In this document: positions 39,435-48,206 of the stretch, in pieces | How positions within the stretch are numbered: the first letter of the stretch is position 1 | Layout: every line of letters begins with the position of its first letter | Assembly: GCA_012103375.1 (NCBI GenBank) | Contig: WLWX01000001.1 | Location: forward strand, 558,001-622,000 | Length of the DNA stretch: 64,000 nt | DNA from: Paracoccaceae bacterium | GTDB lineage: Bacteria > Pseudomonadota > Alphaproteobacteria > Rhodobacterales > Rhodobacteraceae | Direction of reading: 5' to 3' | Translations under genes and position numbers: made by a program | Notes under the pieces: model-generated | Told to the model about the DNA's origin: nothing | The model's database searches: none | The model's input: the letters and a program-made list of their open reading frames with translations, nothing else

Positions 39435-40016
39435 CTAGCGCGTCAACACCAGTTTGCGCCCGTCAATCTCGACCTTGTCGAACCGGCTGAGATAGCTCAT
39501 CCCAAGAAGCGAGCCGTCCATCTCGCCGCCATTCACCGACATCCGCACGTTCCGATCGACAATTCCGCCAACCGTGACCCGATCCACCCGCACATCCGCT
39601 GTTTTCACCTCGCCATTTGCCGTCTGCGCCCGGCCCAGAAAGCTCAGGCTGTCGGGGTCCAGACCGGCACGTTCGGCGTCTTGATGGCTCAGCACCATTG
39701 CACTTGCACCGGTATCAACCATGAACCGCACCGGCGTGTCATTCAGCCGCAAGGTCAGATAGAAATGCCCGTCATTGGCCAGCGGCACCTCGATCTGTCC
39801 GGTTCCGGTGACGATAGCGCGGGTCGGCAAAACCTCGCGCGAGATATCCGACCACAGCCCGACCCCGGCGATCACCCCGACAAAGATCAGCCCCCAGGCC
39901 GCTGCCTGCCGCGCCGTCTTGCCCAGCGACTGCCGGTTTTCCGCGATGAACCAGCCCCCCACGGCCATGCCGAGAAGCACCAGATAGAACAATCGCCCAA
40001 TGTTATCGCCATCCAT
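39435..40016 (-). CDS. Membrane-anchored retropepsin-like aspartyl protease
   Basis: The 193-residue protein has two N-terminal hydrophobic segments (LFYLVLLGMAVGGWFI and AAWGLIFVGVIAGVGLW) and a C-terminal clan AA aspartic protease domain. The active-site motif is RFMVDTGASAMVLS at about 97-110, and DGSLLGMSYLSRFDKVEI follows, as in the TIGR02281 group. The catalytic domain should face the periplasm. Substrate unknown. Confidence 0.87.
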   Translation of the reverse strand: MDGDNIGRLFYLVLLGMAVGGWFIAENRQSLGKTARQAAAWGLIFVGVIAGVGLWSDISREVLPTRAIVTGTGQIEVPLANDGHFYLTLRLNDTPVRFMVDTGASAMVLSHQDAERAGLDPDSLSFLGRAQTANGEVKTADVRVDRVTVGGIVDRNVRMSVNGGEMDGSLLGMSYLSRFDKVEIDGRKLVLTR

Positions 40017-40054
40017 GCAAGGGTACTTAAGCGCTGATTGCCCGCGCGAAAAGG

Positions 40055-40663
40055 TCAGATGGCAAAGGCCTGGCGCACACCGTCGATCACAAATTGTACA
40101 GACAGCGCCGCCAGCAGCATCCCCAGCAGCCGGGTGACCACATTGATCCCCGTATCGCCCAGCAGTTTTTCCAGCGGCCCGGCGGCCAGAAACATCAGCA
40201 TTGTGATGATCAGGACCGCGATCATCACCAGATAGACGCCGATGGTATCGCCGAGGCTGGCGGCCTCACCCGTCAGCAGGATCATCGAGGCCAAGGCCCC
40301 CGGTCCCGCAATCAATGGGGTTGCCAGCGGAAAGACCGATGGGTCGTCGGACGGGCTGGTCTGGCCCTGACGCCGCTCGGACCGGCGCTCGAACAGCATG
40401 TCGAGCGCGGTCAGGAACAACAGAACACCCCCGGCGATACGAAACGCGGGCATCGAAATGCCGATCAGCTCCAACAGGTCTTCACCGAACAGACCAAAAA
40501 GCGCCAGCACGGCCGCGCCGATAATACAGGCGCGCAAGGCTACCGCGCGGCGATGCGCGGCGCTGCTGCCCGGTGTCAGGGCGATAAACATCGGCGCCAG
40601 ACTGATCGGGTCGATGATAACGAACAGCGTCGCAAATGCGGTCAGAAGGAAGGCAGCGTCCAT
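40055..40663 (-). CDS. MarC family integral membrane protein
   Basis: The 202-residue protein has six membrane segments and the MarC signatures LFVIIDPISLAPMFIALTPG near the N-terminus and FPLATPLIAGPGALASMILL mid-protein. The family was once linked to multiple antibiotic resistance but its role is unsettled. I prefer ATG 40663; 12 more residues are possible. It is divergent from the small peptide gene at 40822. Confidence 0.88.
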   Translation of the reverse strand: MDAAFLLTAFATLFVIIDPISLAPMFIALTPGSSAAHRRAVALRACIIGAAVLALFGLFGEDLLELIGISMPAFRIAGGVLLFLTALDMLFERRSERRQGQTSPSDDPSVFPLATPLIAGPGALASMILLTGEAASLGDTIGVYLVMIAVLIITMLMFLAAGPLEKLLGDTGINVVTRLLGMLLAALSVQFVIDGVRQAFAI

Positions 40664-40821
40664 AGGGCGGGGTGTGTCGCTTGCCGATGCGCCCGTCAAC
40701 CCGGATGCACGACGCGAAACCGCAACAGGTTAACCGAAGTCTGATGGACTCCACGGTTTTTTCTTGAAGACATCCGCGGCTTCAGGCCCAATGCTGTCTG
40801 TGACATGAAGGGAAGCGCAGA

Positions 40822-40917
40822 ATGAAAAAGACCTATTCAAAACCGACCGTTTGCAAAAAGGCCAATCTGGCAAGCGTCGCCGCAATCGAGTGCAGCCTCA
40901 AGTCATGTGAAAAATAA
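40822..40917 (+). CDS. 31-residue RiPP-like precursor peptide
   Basis: A short gene starts at ATG 40822 after GAAGGGAAG. The first half reads TYSKPTVCKKANLASVAA, which resembles the Y-x-x-P-(x)n-K-(x)n-L-x-x-V-x-A leader pattern of lasso-type and other ribosomal peptide precursors. The second half is IECSLKSCEK. Three cysteines sit at residues 11, 24 and 29. Its own terminator follows, which supports a separate transcript. No leader peptidase, cyclase or RRE protein is adjacent; a DCC thiol protein is encoded 1.7 kb away on the other strand. Calling it a RiPP precursor is inference from the leader pattern. Confidence 0.55.
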   Translation: MKKTYSKPTVCKKANLASVAAIECSLKSCEK

Positions 40918-40927
40918 TCCTTTGATT

Positions 40928-40949
40928 GGCGGGGGTTTGGCCCGCCTTT
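40928..40949. terminator. Terminator between the small peptide gene and the DUF4166 gene
   Basis: GGCGGG-GGTTTGG-CCCGCC followed by TTTC lies 10 bases after the peptide stop and before the convergent dehydrogenase stop. Confidence 0.65.
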
Positions 40950-40977
40950 CGAAAGGGCTTAGACATTGGCGCGCGGT

Positions 40978-42666
40978 TCAGCGCGCTTTGTCCTTTCCGG
41001 CATACTCTTCGACCAGCCACCCCCGATAGGCCACGATCAGCCCGATCAGCGGCGCCGCAATCGTGACGTTAAAGCGGAACCGCCCCTGGTCGTCCACATC
41101 CTCGAACGTTTCGCCACCGGGCAGCAGAAACCGTGGCAGGGGCATCGCCCATAGGGACCAGTGCTGCGGAATGATCCGCAACCGATCACCGTCGATCACC
41201 GCCGCCAGGCTGACGCGCACAGGGCCGAAACATTCGACGATCAGAGTCGAGTTTATCGTCCGGCCACCGCTTTGGTGGCTGCGAAAATCTGCCCCGTCAA
41301 AGTTGCGGTGCCAGCGTTCGCCACCCGCCCCGTCGGCGATCAGGGTGACCGTGACCGGCACGTCCTTGCCAGCCTTTGGAAATCCGATCCGGCCCGCGAT
41401 AAAACGGGCCAGCGGATTGCGACCGCGCGTAACCTCGGCCCGGCCCGACCAGATGTGCTTGCGCGTGACCGAATGCAGCGCCTGCAGGGCGGGCGGCATC
41501 TTGTCAAAGGCGTCCCCCAACACGCGTCGATACAGGTTCTTGGTTGCGGGCCAGTCCCGGCGAAACCCGGTTGCAATGCCATGCGCCTTGAACAGGGGGT
41601 CATAATCCGCCAGCGAAAGGTCCTGCGTCGCGGCACGCGCACCCGCCGGGCGGATCTTCCCCGACACCATATGGCGCAGCAATGCTGCCACCGCCATCGA
41701 GGGGATCAGCGGCCCGGAGTCGCCCTCGGCCTGAAGGGCCCAGTTGGCTGAAGCCGGCGCGCCGTCACGCATCCCGGCAACCCGCACCAGCATGCCACCA
41801 CGATGCGGCCCATGTGCCAGCGTGTTCAGCACCCAGTGGCACACCGGGGCCAGCGGCGCGAGCGAGGGTAATCCAAACCTCGCCCGCGCCAACGCCAGCA
41901 GGTTCAGCATGCGGTGCAGATAACCCGGCGTCGGCGCCGCCCCCATCCAGATGTCGCTCACCTCGGGCATAAGTGCCGGGATCACCTGGTGGTCGGGCAC
42001 GTCCACGATCGAAAACCGGCTTGTCGGCAGCGGCAGATGGCCGGGAACACAGATCGCCGCCCGCCGCGTCGTGCCCAGCCCGACCGAGGTTGTCAGCCCG
42101 CCGCCCTCAAGATGCGTCACAGGCGCGCCAGCATACCCAAGCACCGCGCGCAGCACATTCAGGCCGACCCCCGCGTGTGGCGATGGGGCAATGCCCGCAA
42201 ATATGGCGCGAACCTCCATTTCACGCGCGATTTCGGTGACGACCGCCGTGGTCAGAACCGGGAAGCTGCTGACGCCGGACAGAACCGGAATATTGGCGGC
42301 TTTGGCGGCCTCGTCAAACTGGTCAATCCCGGCCACAAACGCGGCACTGTCAGCCAGATCGAAATAGGCGACCCCGGCTGCGATGCAGGCGCGCACCACG
42401 GCGTAGGGATCGCTGCCATAGGCCTGAAACGGCCCGGACGCATCGACCAGCGCATCGGGCGCCAACCTGTCCAGCGCTTCGGCGATATCGGCGCGATCCA
42501 GCGCTAGTGGTGTGACGCTAGCGGCCCCGCGAAACCCGTCGCAATAGACCTGCGCCTTTGTCAGGCTGCGCCCGGCCACAAGAATTTCGATCCCGTCGAG
42601 GTCCGCCAGCAATTCGACCAGACGGCCACCAAAGGTGCCGTATCCGCCCAGGATCAGGATTTTCAC
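40978..42666 (-). CDS. Saccharopine dehydrogenase-like NAD(P) protein with DUF4166
   Basis: The 562-residue protein has an N-terminal Rossmann domain (KILILGGYGTFGGRLVELLA, the GxGxxG-type loop at 7-13, then DASGPFQAYGSDPYAVVRAC) as in saccharopine dehydrogenase-like proteins. The last 190 or so residues match DUF4166 (LYRRVLGDAFDKMPPALQAL onward). Two-domain proteins of this kind have no settled reaction. Its start overlaps the DCC gene stop... in the order DCC gene first, by four bases (ATGA at 42663-42666), so the two are coupled with this gene upstream of the DCC gene's 3' end. Confidence 0.82.
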   Translation of the reverse strand: MKILILGGYGTFGGRLVELLADLDGIEILVAGRSLTKAQVYCDGFRGAASVTPLALDRADIAEALDRLAPDALVDASGPFQAYGSDPYAVVRACIAAGVAYFDLADSAAFVAGIDQFDEAAKAANIPVLSGVSSFPVLTTAVVTEIAREMEVRAIFAGIAPSPHAGVGLNVLRAVLGYAGAPVTHLEGGGLTTSVGLGTTRRAAICVPGHLPLPTSRFSIVDVPDHQVIPALMPEVSDIWMGAAPTPGYLHRMLNLLALARARFGLPSLAPLAPVCHWVLNTLAHGPHRGGMLVRVAGMRDGAPASANWALQAEGDSGPLIPSMAVAALLRHMVSGKIRPAGARAATQDLSLADYDPLFKAHGIATGFRRDWPATKNLYRRVLGDAFDKMPPALQALHSVTRKHIWSGRAEVTRGRNPLARFIAGRIGFPKAGKDVPVTVTLIADGAGGERWHRNFDGADFRSHQSGGRTINSTLIVECFGPVRVSLAAVIDGDRLRIIPQHWSLWAMPLPRFLLPGGETFEDVDDQGRFRFNVTIAAPLIGLIVAYRGWLVEEYAGKDKAR

Positions 42667-43118
42667 TGCAACAGCCTTGCCTGAACATCATCGTCCGGCA
42701 TCGTGCACAGATCACCCCGCCCGAACAGCCGATACCTGTTTCGCGCAACGCTGTAGTACAGGAGGTTCTGGGCCGGTCGTGGCAGCGCGCGCAATAGGGC
42801 AAGCGCGCGCCACAGACCACCCAGCCGCTGCCCGACCCGGATCACCGCATCCAGCGAGGCATGCGGCACCCCCTTGTCGAGATAGAGCCAAGATGACGGA
42901 TCGTCCGGATCCAGCCCGTGGCGGATCAACAGGCTGCGCCCAAGGTCCGATTGCATCGGCACAATCCGAAATTCGCCGCGCCGGTCATTCTTGGCAATCC
43001 ACCGCGCCCCGCGCGCGCAGATCGCGCAATGGGCGTCCATCACGGCCAGATGCGCGATGTCGGACAGGTTCACCTCTGCCGCGGAATTCGTGGTTGGGTG
43101 ATCGGAAATTGGCATCAT
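42663..43118 (-). CDS. DCC (DUF393) thiol-disulphide oxidoreductase-like protein
   Basis: The 151-residue protein shows the DCC layout: DAHCAICARGARWIAKND, a CxxC pair at about 34-37, then FRIVPMQSDLGRSLL and SLDAVIRVGQRLGGLW, ending with the RNRYRLFGR stretch. The CxxC suggests redox activity. It lies immediately upstream of the DUF4166 dehydrogenase gene and overlaps its start by four bases, so the two proteins probably work together. Confidence 0.82.
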   Translation of the reverse strand: MMPISDHPTTNSAAEVNLSDIAHLAVMDAHCAICARGARWIAKNDRRGEFRIVPMQSDLGRSLLIRHGLDPDDPSSWLYLDKGVPHASLDAVIRVGQRLGGLWRALALLRALPRPAQNLLYYSVARNRYRLFGRGDLCTMPDDDVQARLLQ

Positions 43119-43235
43119 ACCAGCAAGTTAAGCCGCGTGACGGTGGCATGCAACGCGATGCCTTGTCGCGGATATCCGTTGACGCAAGCTGCCAGATCGT
43201 CCTTCAGTTGACCCGGATTGACGCGGGTGGAGCCA

Positions 43236-43907
43236 ATGAAGACGATGCGACTGACGCGGGAGTTGGTGAATCTTCTGCCTGCCAACATCGACGACCCCGG
43301 CGCATCGCCCGAACTTGCCGAACTCCAGACCGAGGCTTTTTTCGAATCCACCCGCAACGACGTGCTGGCCAGCCGCCCCGATGGCCCGCTTTGGGTCTTC
43401 GCCTTCGGATCGCTGATCTGGAAGCCGGGGTTCGCGCCTGACGACAGCCGTGTTGCCGACGTGCAGGGCTGGCACCGCGCCTTTTGCCTTGGGCCGGACA
43501 TCCGCTATCGCGGAAATCCGGACGCGCCGGGTTTAGCGTTGTCGCTGAATATCGGCGGCAGTTGCCGGGGCGTTGCCCTGCAACTTCCCGATGATGATCT
43601 GAGCGGTACGGTCGACACGCTGCTGCGCCGTGAACCGCCATTCCCCCCGGTCTGGACAAAGGCTGATGCGGATTCCGGCCCGCTGACCTGCCTTGCATTC
43701 GTAACACATCGCGATCTGCCGGGTTACGTTGGAAAGCTTGACCCGGATCAGATCGCCGCAGACCTGTCGCGCGCCGTTGGCCTGTTCGGCTCGGCCCCGG
43801 ATTACCTGCTCAACACGGTCCAAAACCTTGAAATAGCAGGAATTCACGATCCGTATTTGTGGGACATGCAGGACCGGGTGGCCGCGTATTTGGAGGCCAT
43901 GCGTTAG
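43236..43907 (+). CDS. Gamma-glutamylcyclotransferase (ChaC type)
   Basis: The 223-residue protein matches ChaC: VFAFGSLIWKPGF at about 63-75 (substrate loop), then GWHRAFCLGPDIRYRGNPDA and GSCRGVALQL. ChaC enzymes split glutathione to 5-oxoproline and Cys-Gly. I chose ATG 43236, after GGTGGAG; a TTG at 43218 would add six residues. It is divergent from the DCC gene. Confidence 0.9.
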   Translation: MKTMRLTRELVNLLPANIDDPGASPELAELQTEAFFESTRNDVLASRPDGPLWVFAFGSLIWKPGFAPDDSRVADVQGWHRAFCLGPDIRYRGNPDAPGLALSLNIGGSCRGVALQLPDDDLSGTVDTLLRREPPFPPVWTKADADSGPLTCLAFVTHRDLPGYVGKLDPDQIAADLSRAVGLFGSAPDYLLNTVQNLEIAGIHDPYLWDMQDRVAAYLEAMR

Positions 43908-44125
43908 GGCGCGATTGCTTGGTAGGTTCCCGAAACACGACCCGACGCGTTGGGTATCACCGCCTTGCATGGTTGCAGCGCACTCAAGATTCTTTTGCAA
44001 GGCGCAACCGCTTCAGACCGAAAAGGTGGCTAGACTCCAAGTTAAACAGGCCAAAAAAGATTACGTGCTAGTGGACAGCGAAAACGGGAGATTTCTACCC
44101 CAGGATTCCCGCGACCGTGATCAGT

Positions 44126-44797
44126 TCAACCGACGGCGACAGCGCAGGGCTGGGCCACGATCCAGATGATCGCAAACGGCACTTCGGAACTGATCTGGAA
44201 GGCAAATATCTCTGGCTCAAGTGCCTGCTTTTGAAATGCCGCCTCGTTTGTGAAATACCCAGGCTTCTCGTCAAAGCGTCCGATCAGCACCCCGGAATAA
44301 TCATAGAACGAAATGCTAGTGCGTTTCCTGAGTTCCGGATGATGCGGGTTATGGGCGCCACCTTGCGCGTATTTCAACCCGATTGCGCAGATCGGTTCTT
44401 CGAAGGAAATCAGAATAGGATCGCGGCCCATGTTCAGTTTCGCGTCCACTCCGGCAAGTGACGCGTTCTTCAACCACGAAAAATTGGCCGGGTCGACACG
44501 CAGCAGAAACGCATTTGCCCATTCGAAGTTCTCTTGTTGCCCGCGCAGGACAGACAGGTTGGTTTCGGGTGTTGGGCGCGGTGTCTCTGCATGCTCCGGC
44601 CATCCTCCAAGGACGAAGGCCTTGAGTTTTGTCCCCGGCGCAATGGCTCCGTTGCCTGTGAACCGCAGGGTGTCCTCCGGCGACGCATGCAAATCCTTTG
44701 TGTAGATCTTTTCAATCGCATGTGAAGAGTTCGGAGACATTGCCAAAAAACCAAGCGCAATTATTGGCGCTAGGTAGGGAATGCGCAACGTTCTCAC
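44126..44797 (-). CDS. Exported protein of unknown function
   Basis: The 223-residue protein begins at GTG 44797, which overlaps the stop of the ABC-F gene by four bases (GTGA). A signal peptide is visible (IPYLAPIIALGFLAMSPNSSHA). The mature part has only two cysteines and a beta-rich look (ILISFEEPICAIGLKYAQGG, SISFYDYSGVLIGRF), which recalls PEP-CTERM-like or lectin-type beta-sandwiches, but I cannot assign a family. The last 200 bases before it on the right strand hold no other gene. Confidence 0.65.
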   Translation of the reverse strand: MRTLRIPYLAPIIALGFLAMSPNSSHAIEKIYTKDLHASPEDTLRFTGNGAIAPGTKLKAFVLGGWPEHAETPRPTPETNLSVLRGQQENFEWANAFLLRVDPANFSWLKNASLAGVDAKLNMGRDPILISFEEPICAIGLKYAQGGAHNPHHPELRKRTSISFYDYSGVLIGRFDEKPGYFTNEAAFQKQALEPEIFAFQISSEVPFAIIWIVAQPCAVAVG

Positions 44798-46632
44798 CCT
44801 GCGGCCTCCAGCTTTTCCGCCGCTGCCATCCACATCGCTTCCGCGCGTTCCAGGCCGCCCATCACCTCGGCGTATTTCTTTTGCCAGGTGGCGGCCTGAT
44901 TGGCCATTCCTGGCTCGTACAACTCCGGGTCGGCCAGCTTTTTGGCCAGCTTGTCACGCATCTCGTTCAGCTTGGTCAGGCGCGCTTCGCATTTCTTGAC
45001 TTCGGACTTCAGCGCCAGCCGGTCGTCGCGGCTGATCACCTTCGCCACCGGTTTCGCCTTTTGCGCCGGGGCGTCGCGGGTCAGCAGCATCTTGCGATAG
45101 GCTTCCAGATCACCCTCATAGGGTGCGACCCGCCCGCCGCTGACCAGCCACAACCGGTCTGCGACCAGGCTCAGCAGATGCATGTCGTGGCTGACCAGAA
45201 TGACCGCGCCGCTATAGGCGGTCAGCGCTTCGACCAACCCCTCACGGCTTTCCATATCCAGGTGGTTTGTCGGTTCGTCCAGGATCAGCAGATGCGGCGC
45301 GTCAATGGTGGCCAGCATCAGCGACAGCCGCGCCTTCTGCCCGCCCGACAGACGCCCGACCAGCGTTTCCGCCTGTTCCGCCCCGATCCCGAAACCGCCC
45401 AACCGGGCACGCAGCTTGGCGGGTGTTTCGCTTGGGCGCAGGCGGCGGATGTGATCAATCGGGGTTTCGCCGATGAACAGCTCATCCACCTGATGCTGCG
45501 CGAAATATCCGACCCGCAGCTTGGAGGATGTCGTCACCCGCCCGCCCATTGCCTCCAGCTTGCCGGCCAGCAGCTTGGACAGGGTCGATTTCCCCTCTCC
45601 GTTCCGGCCCAGCAGGGCGATCCGGTCGTCCTGATCTATGCGCAGCGTCAGTTTGGACAGCACCACATGGTCGCCATAACCGACACTGGCGCTTTCCATC
45701 GCCACGATGGGCGGCGACAGCTCTTCCGGGCTAGGGAATGTGAATTTGCGCAGCGCCGCCTCGGCCGGGGTGGTGATCGGCTTCATCTTGGCGATCATCT
45801 TCAACCGGCTTTGCGCCTGCACGGCCTTGCTGGTCTTATAGCGGAAGCGATCCACGAAACTTTGCAGATGGGCGCGCCGCGCTTCCTGTTTCTTGGCCTC
45901 CGCCTCGGCCGCGGCCAGCCGCGCGGCACGGGTTTCGGCGAAGGTGTCATAGCTGCCCTGATAGAGGGTCAGCTTGCGGTCCTCCAAATGCAGGATCGCG
46001 CCCACGGCCCGGTTCAGCAGGCCGCGATCATGGCTGATGATGATGACCGTATGCGGGTATTTCGCCAGATAGCTTTCCAGCCACAGCGCCCCTTCCAGGT
46101 CGAGGTAGTTTGTCGGTTCGTCCAGCAGCAGCAGGTCCGGCGCGGAAAACAGCACACCCGCAAGGGCTACCCGCATCCGCCAGCCGCCGGAAAAATCCGA
46201 ACACGGCATCGCCTGTTCGGCCTGCGTGAACCCAAGGCCCTTCAGGATCGAGCTTGCCCTTGCTTCTGCCGACCAGGCGTCAATATCGGCCAGTCGGGTC
46301 TGCACCTCGGCGATCCGGGTCGGGTCGGTCGCGGTTTCCGCCTCGGCCAGCAGATCGGCGCGTTCGGTGTCTGCCGCCAGAACCGTGTTCAGCAGAGAGA
46401 CCTCGTTGGCCGGAACCTCCTGCGCGACACCGCCAATGCGGGCACGGGCGGGCAGGCTGATGGCGCCCCCCTCCAGAACCAGCTCCTCGCGGATCAGACG
46501 GAACAGGGTGGTCTTGCCGGTCCCGTTCCGGCCCACCAGCCCGACCTTGTGATCTTCGGGGATATTGGCCGAAGCCCCCTCCAGCAATGGCCGCCCTTCG
46601 ACGGAATAGCGTATGTCGCGAATACTCAGCAT
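44794..46632 (-). CDS. ABC-F family ATPase (Uup/YheS type)
   Basis: The 612-residue soluble protein has two ABC domains. Walker A motifs are GRNGTGKTTL and GRNGEGKSTL, signatures DFSGGWRMRVALA and RLSGGQKARLSL, Walker B motifs LLLLDEPTNYLD and LLILDEPTNHLD. The linker between the domains carries the charged helical arm typical of ABC-F proteins, and the C-terminus has a coiled coil (SEVKKCEARLTKLNEMRDKL). These proteins act on the ribosome. There are no membrane segments. Confidence 0.92.
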   Translation of the reverse strand: MLSIRDIRYSVEGRPLLEGASANIPEDHKVGLVGRNGTGKTTLFRLIREELVLEGGAISLPARARIGGVAQEVPANEVSLLNTVLAADTERADLLAEAETATDPTRIAEVQTRLADIDAWSAEARASSILKGLGFTQAEQAMPCSDFSGGWRMRVALAGVLFSAPDLLLLDEPTNYLDLEGALWLESYLAKYPHTVIIISHDRGLLNRAVGAILHLEDRKLTLYQGSYDTFAETRAARLAAAEAEAKKQEARRAHLQSFVDRFRYKTSKAVQAQSRLKMIAKMKPITTPAEAALRKFTFPSPEELSPPIVAMESASVGYGDHVVLSKLTLRIDQDDRIALLGRNGEGKSTLSKLLAGKLEAMGGRVTTSSKLRVGYFAQHQVDELFIGETPIDHIRRLRPSETPAKLRARLGGFGIGAEQAETLVGRLSGGQKARLSLMLATIDAPHLLILDEPTNHLDMESREGLVEALTAYSGAVILVSHDMHLLSLVADRLWLVSGGRVAPYEGDLEAYRKMLLTRDAPAQKAKPVAKVISRDDRLALKSEVKKCEARLTKLNEMRDKLAKKLADPELYEPGMANQAATWQKKYAEVMGGLERAEAMWMAAAEKLEAAG

Positions 46633-47018
46633 GGGCGGGCAATGCCTGAGCGGGGCGATGGCGTCAATCGGGCTTGGTGGGGTTGGATGGCGGCTTGGGA
46701 GGCAATGTGACCGAAGCGCAAGAACTTACTTGGCGATGTCTATTGGTCGCCGAGGGGATTTACTGACCAATTCGATCAATGCAGACCTACCGAAGCAGGT
46801 GAGCGGGTTTAGCCGGTCATTCGAACATTTTCTGTGGAGTAGCCCCCCGAAAGTTGTCCACAACTTGGGATATCGCCCGCCCGCGCCTAAAAACCTCGTT
46901 CCAATGGAGCAAAGGCCCACGATGCACTAACGATCAAACCGGACCACCCGATGGGGCACGCCACCGCAGTAGAGAGAATGTATCAGATTCAAGTTGTTAT
47001 GAAGTACTCTATCGTCTG
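46633..47018. other. Gap between the ABC-F gene and the IS630 element
   Basis: About 386 bases without a gene I can support. Short frames on both strands lack family features. Base composition is lower in G+C than nearby genes. It may be decayed mobile or Rhs DNA. Confidence 0.45.
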
Positions 47019-48079
47019 CCTAAAGCGTTTCGTCTTGAACCTGAATCGCGAGGGATTCCCTTGAGACCTGATCTGTGATTCATCCTGTTTGGGAGGATGG
47101 ATCATGTCAGCACCTTTGCCATCTGCGCTTCGGATACGGTTTCAGAGATACATTGAAGAAGGGTTGAGCGGGCGCGCGGCGGCGTTGCGGTTGAAGCTGT
47201 CGCCTGCCACAGGCGCGCGGTGGGCGCGTCAGGTGAGGATGAAGGGTCATGCGGAACCTGCCCGGCAGGGACCGCCGCGCGGCAAGGGAAAGCTGGCTCC
47301 GCATCGGGAATTCTTTGAGGAGTTGATCGCACAAGACCCTGACATCACGCTCTTTGAGTTGCGTAATGCGCTGGCCGATGCAGAGGGTGTGCGGGTGCAT
47401 CACTCCTCCATCGCCAACCTTCTGTCCCGGCTCGGCTTCACGTACAAAAAAAGTCGCTGGTCGCAACCGAGCGCCGCCGCGCCAAGGTAAGGCAGCAACG
47501 GGCCGACTGGTTCAGATACCGCTCGCCAGCCATTGCGACCTTTCCTGAGCGCGTTGTCTTTATTGACGAAACCGCAGTGAAGACAAACCTCACGCGCCTA
47601 CGCGGCAGAGCCAAGCGCGGTAAGCGCCTGACGATGGATGCGCCCTTCGGAAGCTGGGGAACCCAAACCTTGATCGCGGGCCTGACCCAAGGCGCGCTGA
47701 TCGCACCTTGGGTCATCAAGGGAGCGATAGATGGCCCCGCCTTCGCGGCCTACATCCGCGAAGTGCTGGTCCCCGAGATCAACCCCGGCACTGTCGTCAT
47801 TCTCGACAACCTGGCAACCCACCGGAATAAGGAGGCGACGCAGGCTTTACGCAATCACGGCTGCTGGTTCCTTTACCTGCCACCGTACTCGCCCGACCTG
47901 AATCCCATCGAGCAGGCCTTCTCTAAACTGAAAGCCCATTTGCGACGGATCGGGGCCAGGTCCTTTACCCAGGTCTTCGAAGCAATCGGAGCAATCTGCG
48001 ATCTCTACGACCCAGTAGAATGCTGGAACTACTTTAAGGCCGCCGGATATGTCTCAGGTTAATGTCGAAACGCTTTAGG
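47019..48079 (+). mobile_element. IS630-family insertion sequence
   Basis: The element is 1061 bp. The terminal inverted repeats are CCTAAAGCGTTTCG at 47019-47032 and its reverse complement at 48066-48079, extended imperfectly to 26 bp (AACCTGA is shared further in). It encodes an IS630 transposase in two frames. The TA duplication usual for the family is not evident at the ends I chose, so the exact ends may differ by a few bases. Confidence 0.85.
47104..48062 (+). CDS. IS630-family transposase made by -1 frameshifting
   Basis: The first frame starts at ATG 47104 after GGGAGG. It carries an N-terminal helix-turn-helix (YIEEGLSGRAAALRLKLSPA, LAPHREFFEELIAQDPDITL). At seven As (47446-47452) the reading should slip back one base. 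The second frame continues KSLVATERRRAKVRQQRADW into the DDE domain: VVFIDETAVKTN, TVVILDNLATHRN and YLPPYSPDLNPIEQAFSKLK. All three acidic residues are present, so the fused protein may be active. The stop lies inside the right inverted repeat. Confidence 0.87.
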
Positions 48080-48206
48080 ATATAGGTTCACTGAGTGGTT
48101 TTTGATGGATCATGGAACACGTTGTGCAATCGATCCAGACTGCATTTAAGCAACAATCCTACAATTGGATTGGATCCTATGATTCGCCTTATTTTGGGAG
48201 CGCGGA

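Noticed and set aside
44698-46710. Another 670-codon frame on the plus strand
   Set aside because: It is antisense to the ABC-F ATPase, whose Walker motifs are intact. Composition is Q/R/H-rich as in mirror frames.
46900-47018. Possible end of an IS3-type element (AACCGGACCACCCGATGGGG region)
   Set aside because: The stretch recalls sequence near IS ends, but no inverted repeat or transposase remnant can be shown.
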